DNA from: JAIBAI01 sp044238875
GTDB taxonomy: Bacteria > Bacteroidota > Bacteroidia > M30B66
Assembly: GCA_044238875.1 (NCBI GenBank)
Contig: JBIICM010000169.1
Span: forward strand, 1-5,414
DNA length: 5,414 bases
Reading direction: 5' to 3'
In this document: in pieces, positions 1 to 5,414 of the stretch
Numbering within the stretch: the first letter of the stretch is position 1
Layout of the letters: the number at the start of each line of letters is the position of its first letter
Program-made: the position numbers and the translations under genes
The notes under the pieces: model-generated
The model's input: only the letters and a program-made list of their open reading frames with translations
What the model was told of the DNA's origin: nothing
Database searches by the model: none

Positions 1-242
1 ATCATTTTTTGCATTGTTTTGTAGCTGTTACCTTCTACAACAACTACATAAACTCCTGAAGGAAGTTCAGAAACAGCCATTGAATGATTTACAAATGCGC
101 TGGCACCTGCTGTAAGACTGCTTGTCATTACAACGCGGCCGGTTACATCAATCACATTGATTCTGTAAGCTTGCTCTTCAGCAGCGGTTTCAAGGCTAAC
201 GGTGATATAATCAGTAGCCGGATTTGGGAATACATCAGCGAA
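1..242 (-). other. T9SS type A C-terminal sorting domain (truncated at window edge)
   Basis: This covers residues 411 to at least 490 of the minus-strand protein. It shows the FPNPATDYI start, a central I-x-V-x-D-V-x-G-R-V strand and the L-P-S-G-V-Y strand typical of this domain. Members of the family usually finish with a short lysine-rich strand, which here begins (KTMQKM) and is interrupted by position 1 of the window. Confidence 0.92.
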
Positions 243-1472
243 GAACATTCCCGGATCTTCATCAGGTGTGTTAACCTGATCAACATAACCCATTTTTCCA
301 CCAGAACCTGTTGTGGGGCATCCTTTTTTAGCAACCAGTCCGTCAACATCGTAACCGTCAGCTGAATTAGGGAAACGACCACTTTCGCGGATTGATTTGT
401 CGAAAATACGCACATAACGCAATGTACGGGCACCGCCTGTTTCAGGCATTGAACTGATGTCAAGGAAACCATCACGGCAAAGACGGCCAGGACCACCTTT
501 GTAAGCTTCTGCCGGCTCATTGGTTGGATCTGCGTTCAGCAATGTCCAGTTAACACCGTCATTTGAACCCCAGAATTCAGCAATTTCAGGATAATTGGCA
601 CAATTTGTACTGGTGAATTTATCACCCCATGTTGTTTCGTACACTGTAATATCAGCTCCCGGACGATCAAAAATTGTGTAATCAAAACGAAGCGTGATTT
701 GACCTTCTATAGCTGAAGTGGATGGATTGTCAAGTCCGAGAGAAGTAAATACTATCGCTCCTGATGCGTCACTGGTGCTGGGTGAACCAATGGCGTTGTT
801 AGGATTTTTACGATTTGTTGCAGGTGTGTTTGTATTGGTTGCACCAGGGCCTTTGAGATTACCTACAATGTAATCACTAAAGGCTACAGGGTAAACATCT
901 GAACCGCTACTTGGAACTACACTTGACAGATAGTAAGCGGTTACACCGTCAACATCAAAGGCATCTTCATTGCCTCTGAAGGAAGCAGGATTAGAAGCAT
1001 CTACAATCCTGACATAAAGCCCCCATGAAATGTTATCAGGCAACTCCACGTCAAAATTATGACACTGATTGTCTGCTACCTGAACCCAGTTACATCCATC
1101 TTGTGATACAAACACATCGGCATACTCAGGATAAGCGCCACAAGAAGGGTTTCCGAAAGATGTTTCACTAATAGAGAGGTCAATACCTTCGCCATCTCCA
1201 AATGGCTGAGAGAAGGCAAGTGTAATGGATCCGCCAAAACCTAATGAAACAAAGTTAATTGTACCTCCATCATCATTTTGAGGAGCGCCCAGCGCATTGC
1301 CAGAAATACCTCTTGCAGGCACGGGTGTGGTAGAAAGTCCGTCTGCTGATGTTCCAAAAGAATAGTTAACAACAGAGGTTGGGTAAATGGGCTGAGCGCT
1401 AACGCCCAATCCGATGGCTAATGCAGCCGCGGTTGCCATAAATGGTTTCCGGATTTTTGTTAAGGTTTTCAT
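1..1472 (-). CDS. T9SS-secreted protein with duplicated ectodomain and type A sorting domain (3' end cut by window edge)
   Basis: This is a secreted or cell-surface protein; 490 complete codons are visible and the reading frame runs off the left edge without a stop. Residues 1-26 are a Sec signal peptide (MKTLTKIRK, a hydrophobic stretch, cleavage near VSA/QP). Residues 29-180 and 193-380 are two related beta-rich modules. Residues about 411-490 are a T9SS type A sorting domain, with FPNPATDYITV at 415-425, VIDVTGRVV at 440-448 and LPSGVYVV at 470-477, ending in KTMQKM. Members of this domain family usually end within a few residues of that point, so nearly the whole protein is present. The domain directs passage through the outer membrane by the type IX system and is normally cleaved. 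No enzyme motif was found, so adhesion or surface display is only a guess. The ATG start follows an A-rich leader and has a promoter 23 bases upstream. Confidence 0.93.
   Translation of the reverse strand, partial: MKTLTKIRKPFMATAAALAIGLGVSAQPIYPTSVVNYSFGTSADGLSTTPVPARGISGNALGAPQNDDGGTINFVSLGFGGSITLAFSQPFGDGEGIDLSISETSFGNPSCGAYPEYADVFVSQDGCNWVQVADNQCHNFDVELPDNISWGLYVRIVDASNPASFRGNEDAFDVDGVTAYYLSSVVPSSGSDVYPVAFSDYIVGNLKGPGATNTNTPATNRKNPNNAIGSPSTSDASGAIVFTSLGLDNPSTSAIEGQITLRFDYTIFDRPGADITVYETTWGDKFTSTNCANYPEIAEFWGSNDGVNWTLLNADPTNEPAEAYKGGPGRLCRDGFLDISSMPETGGARTLRYVRIFDKSIRESGRFPNSADGYDVDGLVAKKGCPTTGSGGKMGYVDQVNTPDEDPGMFFADVFPNPATDYITVSLETAAEEQAYRINVIDVTGRVVMTSSLTAGASAFVNHSMAVSELPSGVYVVVVEGNSYKTMQKM
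333..1388 (-). repeat. Two diverged tandem copies of a beta-rich ectodomain module (protein-level repeat)
   Basis: Residues 29-180 (bases 933-1388) and 193-380 (bases 333-896) of the T9SS cargo protein line up in the same order of landmarks. These are NALGAP at 59-64 and NAIGSP at 226-231; FVSLGF and FTSLGL; C-x-x-YPE at 111-116 and 291-296; DG-x-NW at 125-129 and 305-309; YVRI-x-D at 153-158 and 353-358; and DVDG at 173-176 and 375-378. The second copy is longer, with inserts around 316-346. The shared pattern indicates an old internal duplication. The acidic DVDG and DG turns could bind calcium, but this is inference. Similar modules recur in secreted proteins of Bacteroidota; I cannot name the exact domain family. 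Confidence 0.8.
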
Positions 1473-1494
1473 AGTTTTTATGGTTTTTATGGCA

Positions 1495-1526
1495 CAAATA
1501 TAAAATACAATTTCAAATCTTACAAT
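1495..1526 (-). promoter_or_regulatory. Bacteroidota-type promoter for the T9SS cargo gene
   Basis: Read on the minus strand, TATATTTG (1502-1495) matches the Bacteroidota -7 consensus TAnnTTTG exactly. ATTG (1526-1523) lies 20 bases upstream, as a near match to the -33 TTTG box. Transcription would start near 1488-1491 and leave a leader of roughly 15-20 bases made of two CCATAAAAA-like repeats before the ATG at 1472. The A-rich leader without Shine-Dalgarno fits translation initiation in this phylum. The motif match is direct; promoter activity is inferred. Confidence 0.6.
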
Positions 1527-1692
1527 TAAAAAACGCCATCTTTATTAACAAATATATGTTAGCCCGGCAATTTGTATCCTAAATAGCTTAATTTTATACG
1601 TTTTTAGTGGTTTTGGGCTAATTTATATAATTTATATAATTTTATGAAACGAATATTTCTTACATGAAAAAAAACTGACCTAACAAACCCTC

Positions 1693-1731
1693 GAAAAAAC
1701 AAGGCTTTGGAAATGAAAAGAAAAAACAAGG
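1693..1731. repeat. 12-bp direct repeat GAAAAAACAAGG, two copies
   Basis: The copies lie at 1693-1704 and 1720-1731, identical and offset by 27 bases. The second copy supplies part of the left arm of the downstream hairpin. The first copy offers the same CAAGG, so either could pair with CCTTG at 1766-1770. A-rich composition makes chance repetition plausible. Confidence 0.5.
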
Positions 1732-1780
1732 TGGCCAATAGATGCAGAATACTTATTAATATTGACCTTGCCAGTTTTTT
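1727..1780 (+). terminator. Weak terminator-like hairpin with T run
   Basis: CAAGGT (1727-1732) pairs with ACCTTG (1765-1770), and CAATA (1736-1740) pairs with TATTG (1760-1764). This leaves a 3-base bulge (GGC) and a 19-base loop. After CCAG, six T follow at 1775-1780. The shape resembles an intrinsic terminator on the plus strand, but the stem is AT-rich, bulged and separated from the T run. No plus-strand gene lies upstream within the window for it to terminate. It may instead be a protein-binding inverted repeat or chance. Confidence 0.2.
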
Positions 1781-1908
1781 GTAAGGAATTTACCCATCTT
1801 GCATGAAAATGTCAGATTGGGTTTCCGATTGATTTAAAATTAAAATGTATTATGTATAAAAGTTATTTGTTTATCATACAACCTTATCCATAATTGGTGC
1901 AGAATGAA

Positions 1909-1916
1909 TAGTTTTG
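1909..1916 (+). promoter_or_regulatory. -7-like box (TAGTTTTG) directly before the operon
   Basis: TAGTTTTG matches the Bacteroidota -7 consensus TAnnTTTG and ends 4 bases before the GTG start at 1921. No good TTTG lies at the expected -33 spacing; the bases there read TTATC, and an ATTG at 1893-1896 is too close. If used, transcription would begin at or within a few bases of the start codon, giving a leaderless mRNA. The TAG of this box is also the in-frame stop that limits the gene's 5' extension. Confidence 0.35.
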
Positions 1917-1920
1917 TGTC

Positions 1921-3510
1921 GTGCATAAACTGAACATCAAAGGATTCATTCCGCTATTCTTGTTTTTTTGCTCATTCAACCTTCTCGCACAGGTTGATAA
2001 GCCTGTAACCAGGCCCGACACAGTTAAACCTCGCATGCGCGATACAACGATAAAAGTGCGGATGGATACAGCGAGATTTTGGCGCGACAGTATGGAACGT
2101 AGAAGGTACCTGCGCGACGGAGAATATGAGAAAGATCGTGCAGCAAGGCTCCGCACCAAACGCAGGAAATTCAAAATACGCTACAGCGACCGCATACAAT
2201 ATGCAGGTTATCTTACCTGGCCCTACACCGCGGCTGCCGGAATTCCATCAACCCTCCTTTTGCAAAAAGCAGCCGCTGATCTGGATGAATCGATATGGCG
2301 CCCCTCATGGTGGGAGGATAGTACCAATCAACAGTTAAAAAGATCCAGGCCAAACAGGCTGTTAAGGATGTTGTTACTCGACCTTACGGTTGAGTCGGCT
2401 CTCACAGGACTGCAACAGAATATAACCGGTCAGTTTACCAGGGCACTCGAATTCGGCATTCCTGTTGATGGCTATGGCTTTCGCCCTCCTGTACCTTTTT
2501 GGTTGCCGCCTGGTAAACTCGATCTTTCTGACACGTTGTTGATGCAGGAATTTTCACGTCAGCAGCTTGCCCAGGTTTCATCTGCCGGAATTGAGGCCAG
2601 CCACATGGTAATGGATGAACTCAGCATACGCTGGATGATGAGGGGCTCGGTTTATTACCGGGAAGCCCTGCATTATCTAAGGCATCAAACAGCCAATATG
2701 GCTGGATTACTGCTATCTGGTAATAACGATAAAGGCGTAAATCCCTTTAGTAATTACCTGTATTTCATAAACAGAGAATTCGGCCAGATTTCTTCTTACC
2801 GTTATGGGGCTTCAAGTTTGAAAAGAGATTATCTGTTGGCCAACCTTACAAATCCATACCTCTATAACAGTATCGTAAATGTTTTTCATAATTACCTCAG
2901 GTTTGGTGAAGATTCTGTGCGGTTGAGGGCCATCCCGCTTGGTTATGCCAAATCACTGATGCCCTGGATAAGGCTCAATCTGACTCCCTTTGGCACCGAA
3001 TGGATGCCTGAACTGGCCGTAAACTACCACCGGCAGGCCGCCCAGCTTTACGCCCGGATTGGTAACAATTCATTCACTGAATCGTATGGAGGGGGTATAA
3101 AAATGTATAACCTTGTAAGAAATACGAAAGTTGCCATACACCTGCATGCCGCATTCTGGAATCAGAAGTATTTCTACCGAAACTGGTCGGGGCAGGAGGT
3201 CGAACCCATTGGCTGGGGCTGGAATGCCGGATTGACCAGTTTTATAAAATTAGGCAAAGGTCTTAACCCGCTGTCACTTGCACTGCATGCTGGCTACAAA
3301 ACCCGCGGTTATATTGAGGGTGAACCCTGGCAGGAAGGACCGGTAATAAGGGTAGGTTTAAGCTTCGCGCTTGAAAACGACTTTGAAGAGGATGACACCG
3401 TGCCTGAATATGAATTCGTAAGTTCAGGTAAAGGCAAAAAGAAAAGAGGAATTAGAAGAAATGCATCACGCAGAAGGTTTGATTCACAAAATCTAAAAAG
3501 TGGGAATTAG
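1921..3510 (+). CDS. Exported protein of unknown family, possible outer-membrane protein
   Basis: A 529-residue product with a signal peptide at 1-23 (MHKLNIK, then a Phe/Leu-rich core, cleavage near LLA/Q). I do not recognise the family. Residues 25-92 are highly charged and Arg-rich, with four evenly spaced D-T/S-x motifs. Residues 93-270 look largely helical or amphipathic (for example LLRMLLLDLTVESALTGL from 147, and 222-266). From about 345 the sequence alternates aromatic and polar residues with glycine turns (NLTPFG 353-358, SYGGGIKMYNL 388-398, GWGWNAGLTSFIKL 431-444), consistent with outer-membrane beta strands, ending RVGLSFALEN at 477-486. An acidic linker and a strongly basic tail (503-519) follow. 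GTG is the only reasonable start, since an in-frame TAG lies at 1909. It leads the operon; outer-membrane location is inferred from strand pattern and neighbours. Confidence 0.85.
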   Translation: MHKLNIKGFIPLFLFFCSFNLLAQVDKPVTRPDTVKPRMRDTTIKVRMDTARFWRDSMERRRYLRDGEYEKDRAARLRTKRRKFKIRYSDRIQYAGYLTWPYTAAAGIPSTLLLQKAAADLDESIWRPSWWEDSTNQQLKRSRPNRLLRMLLLDLTVESALTGLQQNITGQFTRALEFGIPVDGYGFRPPVPFWLPPGKLDLSDTLLMQEFSRQQLAQVSSAGIEASHMVMDELSIRWMMRGSVYYREALHYLRHQTANMAGLLLSGNNDKGVNPFSNYLYFINREFGQISSYRYGASSLKRDYLLANLTNPYLYNSIVNVFHNYLRFGEDSVRLRAIPLGYAKSLMPWIRLNLTPFGTEWMPELAVNYHRQAAQLYARIGNNSFTESYGGGIKMYNLVRNTKVAIHLHAAFWNQKYFYRNWSGQEVEPIGWGWNAGLTSFIKLGKGLNPLSLALHAGYKTRGYIEGEPWQEGPVIRVGLSFALENDFEEDDTVPEYEFVSSGKGKKKRGIRRNASRRRFDSQNLKSGN

Positions 3511-3512
3511 CG

Positions 3513-4322
3513 ATGCATCTAAGGTTAAATAAAGTTAAGGTTTTGGCGGCAATAGTGCTGATGGCTTTCTCGGCAGTACTAATGCTGGCCGGTTGCGTAA
3601 AAGAAAATCTTGAGCCCTTTACCTATCCTGAAAATGCCGTAAAAATCAAGGAGCTGGTGCTAAATTGCAGCGATAAGCAATTTGAGAGGCAAGCCTTTTT
3701 CTGGAAAACCCTGATGGGATTTGATGTAGATAACGAGTCTCAAACCAGCTTTTCTGTGAAAATTGGTAGTTCAATCCTAACTTTTGTGGAGGGAGCGCCG
3801 GGCGGGGTGTATCAGTTCACCCTCGAAATTCCTGAGAATCAAATTGAAAATGCCCTTTTTTGGATTAAAAAAAGAGCAAAGGTTGTAACTGATGCCCAAA
3901 CCGGAGCTGAAATACTACATAAGTCAAAACTCAATACACATTCACTGTTTTTCAATGATCCTGCTGGCAACCACATTGAATTGATTGCCCGGCATAAATT
4001 AAAGAATTCAATGCAGGGTGAATTCAACCGCAATATGATTTATTCGATCTCAAATGTTACGGTAGTCACCAGAAGTATCAAAGATTGTAAGGACAGCCTG
4101 ATAAATAATTTTAACCTGTATGAAATTCCGGGTACTTCAAACAGTGTTAAAATAGTAGGCGGCGAATCCGGAACACTTACCTTTCACATCCCTACCAGGC
4201 CTTATTTCCCATCAGAAGATAACATCGCATCACCATACCGGATGAATATTGTTATACGGCATCCTTCGCAGGTAAACTTCAAACTCCCCGGATCAGAAGC
4301 AATCATCCGGTCAGAACCCTGA
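3513..4322 (+). CDS. Lipoprotein with glyoxalase/VOC-fold modules
   Basis: A 269-residue product with a lipoprotein signal peptide and lipobox LAGC, lipidated Cys at 28. Residues 43-160 form one complete vicinal-oxygen-chelate (glyoxalase-like) domain of two beta-alpha-beta-beta-beta modules. The helix KQFERQAFFWKTLMGF (55-70) and the hallmark DPAGNHIEL (149-157), whose Glu156 sits at the usual metal-ligand position, support this. Residues 174-227 look like a third module (ISNVTVV, helix 187-201, then strands). Residues from about 241 start a fourth that stops short. The first-strand His of active VOC enzymes appears replaced by Glu47 and, in the third module, Asn181, so catalysis is doubtful. 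VOC proteins are mostly cytoplasmic enzymes; a lipid-anchored one is unusual. The start lies 2 bases after the upstream stop, with no Shine-Dalgarno, suggesting coupling. Substrate unknown. Confidence 0.85.
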   Translation: MHLRLNKVKVLAAIVLMAFSAVLMLAGCVKENLEPFTYPENAVKIKELVLNCSDKQFERQAFFWKTLMGFDVDNESQTSFSVKIGSSILTFVEGAPGGVYQFTLEIPENQIENALFWIKKRAKVVTDAQTGAEILHKSKLNTHSLFFNDPAGNHIELIARHKLKNSMQGEFNRNMIYSISNVTVVTRSIKDCKDSLINNFNLYEIPGTSNSVKIVGGESGTLTFHIPTRPYFPSEDNIASPYRMNIVIRHPSQVNFKLPGSEAIIRSEP

Positions 4323-4329
4323 ATGGCCC

Positions 4330-5163
4330 ATGTGGAGATTTATTCCGGCAAGTTTGCTGCTGCTGAGCGCTTGTGCTGCTGATTCAGATAAAAAAGAGGT
4401 TTGTGCAAGGGTTTTTGACAAAGAGCTGAGCCGTAAGGAGGTATTAAAAAGTATTCCGTACGGAACTAACCCTAAAGATAGCGCTGAGATCGCGAAAAAT
4501 TTTATCGAACAGTGGATCAGAAAACAGGCTGTATTGCAAAAAGCAGAGCTCAACATGAGTGATGAGCAAAAAGAGGTAGGGCAACAGCTTGAAGACTACC
4601 GCACCTCGTTGCTTATTTTTGCTTACGAACAGGAGTTGGTCAGGCAAAAACTCGACACCCTTGTATCGGCTGCCGAAATTGAAAACTATTACAGGTTGAA
4701 TCCCGGAAACTTCGAATTGAAAAACAATATTATCCGTTTACGATACGTTAAATTGCCGCTTACAGCACCCGGGGTAGAGAAAGTTAAAAACTGGCTTAAG
4801 CAGAATGAGAAAGATCGCCTTGAACAGTACTGCCGGTTACATGCGGTAAATTACCTGCTTTTCGACGACAACTGGCTGCTGATGGATGATGTGCTGAAAG
4901 AAATACCGCTTGCCGGTTATTCAACTGAACAATTCGCACGAAATAACAGAATGCTTGAGATCAAAGACAAGGAATACTTTTACCTGATCAATATTGCTGA
5001 TTTTATGGTGAAGGATAGCAAAGCACCGCTCTCATTTGTGAAGGATGATATCAGGAATATCATTTTAAACAAGCGGAAAATAAAGCTCATACAACAAATG
5101 CAGGAAGATGCCTATAAAGAAGTATTGGACAGGAAAGATGCTGAAATTTTTTATGAAAAGTAA
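4330..5163 (+). CDS. SurA/PrsA-like periplasmic chaperone lipoprotein without recognisable PPIase site
   Basis: A 277-residue product with a short lipoprotein signal and lipobox LSAC, lipidated Cys at 15. Residues 25-125 match the N-terminal chaperone layout of SurA and PrsA: a short strand (ARVFDKELSRKEV), helices with IEQWIRKQAVLQKAEL (59-74), a long charged helix, then the connecting VSAAEIENYYRLNPGNFEL (112-130). Residues 134-225 occupy the place of a parvulin domain but lack its usual motifs (no GGxLG and no conserved catalytic His/Asp pattern). The C-terminal helix (235-270) resembles the return helix that completes the chaperone domain. It probably binds unfolded outer-membrane proteins without isomerase activity. 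It starts 7 bases after the VOC gene and overlaps the next surA-like gene. An ATG at 4323 is in another frame and is not used. Confidence 0.82.
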   Translation: MWRFIPASLLLLSACAADSDKKEVCARVFDKELSRKEVLKSIPYGTNPKDSAEIAKNFIEQWIRKQAVLQKAELNMSDEQKEVGQQLEDYRTSLLIFAYEQELVRQKLDTLVSAAEIENYYRLNPGNFELKNNIIRLRYVKLPLTAPGVEKVKNWLKQNEKDRLEQYCRLHAVNYLLFDDNWLLMDDVLKEIPLAGYSTEQFARNNRMLEIKDKEYFYLINIADFMVKDSKAPLSFVKDDIRNIILNKRKIKLIQQMQEDAYKEVLDRKDAEIFYEK

Positions 5164-5414
5164 CCCGGGATTTTTTATCTGCCCAGGTTTCAGTGCCCTT
5201 TTCTGTTTGGCGCTGCTGATTGGCCATACTGCGGCTGCTCAGTACAAAACTGTTGATAAAATTGCAGCAGTAGTTGGTGATAAGGCTATACTGCTCTCTG
5301 AGATTGAGGGGCAATACCTGAATCTTGAATTTCAGTCGGCCGACAAACAGACGGTGAAATGCGCCATCATCGAAGAAATGATCATTCAAAAGCTACTCCT
5401 CAATCAGGCTGAGA
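5153..5414 (+). CDS. surA: SurA-type periplasmic chaperone / peptidyl-prolyl isomerase (5' part; cut by window edge)
   Basis: Only the first 87 residues are visible. Residues 1-29 are a Sec signal peptide (hydrophobic FSALFCLALLIG, cleavage near TAAA/Q30), with no lipobox. Residues 32-54 carry the SurA N-domain signature (TVDKIAAVVGDKAILLSEIE), close to the E. coli pattern VDKVAAVVNN. A helix with IIEEMIIQKLLLNQAE (72-87) then begins the chaperone core. Family members are usually 430-460 residues with one or two parvulin domains, which would lie beyond the edge. SurA escorts beta-barrel precursors across the periplasm to the BAM complex. The ATG overlaps the end of the preceding gene by 11 bases, implying translational coupling. 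The symbol rests on N-terminal similarity; in Bacteroidota several SurA paralogues can occur side by side. Confidence 0.85.
   Translation, partial: MKSNPGFFICPGFSALFCLALLIGHTAAAQYKTVDKIAAVVGDKAILLSEIEGQYLNLEFQSADKQTVKCAIIEEMIIQKLLLNQAE

Larger units (their letters stand above)
1473..1920. other. AT-rich divergent intergenic region
   Basis: These 448 bases separate the minus-strand T9SS gene from the plus-strand operon. No protein gene is convincing; the longest candidate noted is 23 codons. Visible contents are the minus-strand promoter (1495-1526), a second copy of the same -7 octamer at 1549-1556, a 7-bp inverted repeat TTAGCCC/GGGCTAA at 1559-1565 and 1615-1621, tandem ATTTATATA units from 1621, a 12-bp direct repeat (1693-1731), an imperfect hairpin with a T run (1727-1780), and a -7-like box at 1909-1916. 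Much of the rest is low-complexity A/T sequence. Confidence 0.8.
1921..5414 (+). other. Probable four-gene envelope-biogenesis operon
   Basis: Four same-strand genes are separated by 2 bases, 7 bases and an 11-base overlap, with no terminator or promoter-like box seen between them. None has a Shine-Dalgarno. Every product starts with an export signal: Sec for the first and fourth, lipoprotein for the second and third. The transcript likely continues beyond the right edge with the rest of the SurA-type gene. Confidence 0.75.

Noticed and set aside
152..520. A 122-codon minus-strand frame inside the T9SS cargo gene.
   Set aside because: It lies in a different frame within a long, clearly coding frame that ends in the sorting domain. 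The translation is unlike any family and is a shadow of the real gene.
1559..1621. Inverted repeat TTAGCCC/GGGCTAA with a 49-base spacer.
   Set aside because: A 7-bp match over this distance is expected by chance fairly often. There is no second operator copy and no dyad symmetry within the arms.
1621..1644. Tandem ATTTATATA units suggestive of an origin-type AT-rich element.
   Set aside because: There are only two full copies and a partial one, with no DnaA boxes or iterons nearby. It is best read as ordinary AT-rich spacer.
1713..1784. A 23-codon plus-strand open frame in the spacer (MKRKNKVANRCRIL, then INIDLASFL).
   Set aside because: It is too short and lies in A-rich low-complexity DNA. 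It overlaps the hairpin and shows no start signal. It cannot be told from chance without conservation data.
1803..1832. A 9-codon frame (MKMSDWVSD) that could be a leader peptide for the operon.
   Set aside because: It contains no codon runs typical of attenuators, has no paired terminator/antiterminator after it, and the operon encodes no biosynthetic pathway.
4200..4335. A frameshift that could have split a longer two-domain VOC gene.
   Set aside because: Other frames after the stop at 4320-4322 do not continue VOC-like sequence, and a good lipoprotein start follows at 4330. A stable short C terminus is more likely than a recent frameshift or sequencing error.

Overview
The window looks like a chromosomal segment of a Bacteroidota (Bacteroidetes) bacterium. 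Four things support this. The leftmost gene encodes a secreted protein with a type IX secretion system (T9SS) type A C-terminal sorting domain. A promoter-like box of the Bacteroidota form TAnnTTTG lies upstream of it. None of the four later genes has a Shine-Dalgarno sequence, and the leader of the first is A-rich. The composition is moderate in GC in the genes, with a strongly AT-rich spacer. No tRNA, rRNA, CRISPR array, insertion sequence or phage gene was seen.

Layout. Positions 1-1472 (minus strand) carry a T9SS cargo protein of at least 490 residues, cut by the left window edge only a few residues before its expected end. It has a signal peptide, two tandem copies of a beta-rich ectodomain module and the sorting domain. 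Positions 1473-1920 are a divergent, AT-rich intergenic region. It holds a credible minus-strand promoter, a 12-bp direct repeat, an imperfect hairpin followed by six T, and a plus-strand -7-like box close to the next start codon. Positions 1921-5414 (plus strand) are four tightly packed genes that are probably one operon: (i) a 529-residue exported protein of no family I recognise, (ii) a 269-residue lipoprotein with glyoxalase/VOC-fold modules, (iii) a 277-residue lipoprotein resembling the chaperone part of SurA/PrsA but without parvulin active-site motifs, and (iv) the beginning of a SurA-type periplasmic chaperone/peptidyl-prolyl isomerase, cut by the right edge. The junctions are a 2-nt gap, a 7-nt gap and an 11-nt overlap.

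How the genes may work together. All four operon products carry export signals, two of them with lipoboxes. The operon ends (within the window) in two SurA-like factors, which in other bacteria escort outer-membrane proteins through the periplasm. The natural inference is an envelope-biogenesis operon, with the unknown 529-residue protein as an outer-membrane component or client and the VOC lipoprotein as an uncharacterised periplasmic accessory. The T9SS cargo gene is transcribed divergently and need not be related functionally. The most unusual points are the lipid-anchored VOC protein with an incomplete fourth fold module, the phased O-glycosylation-like sequons in the 529-residue protein, and the apparently leaderless GTG start of the operon.
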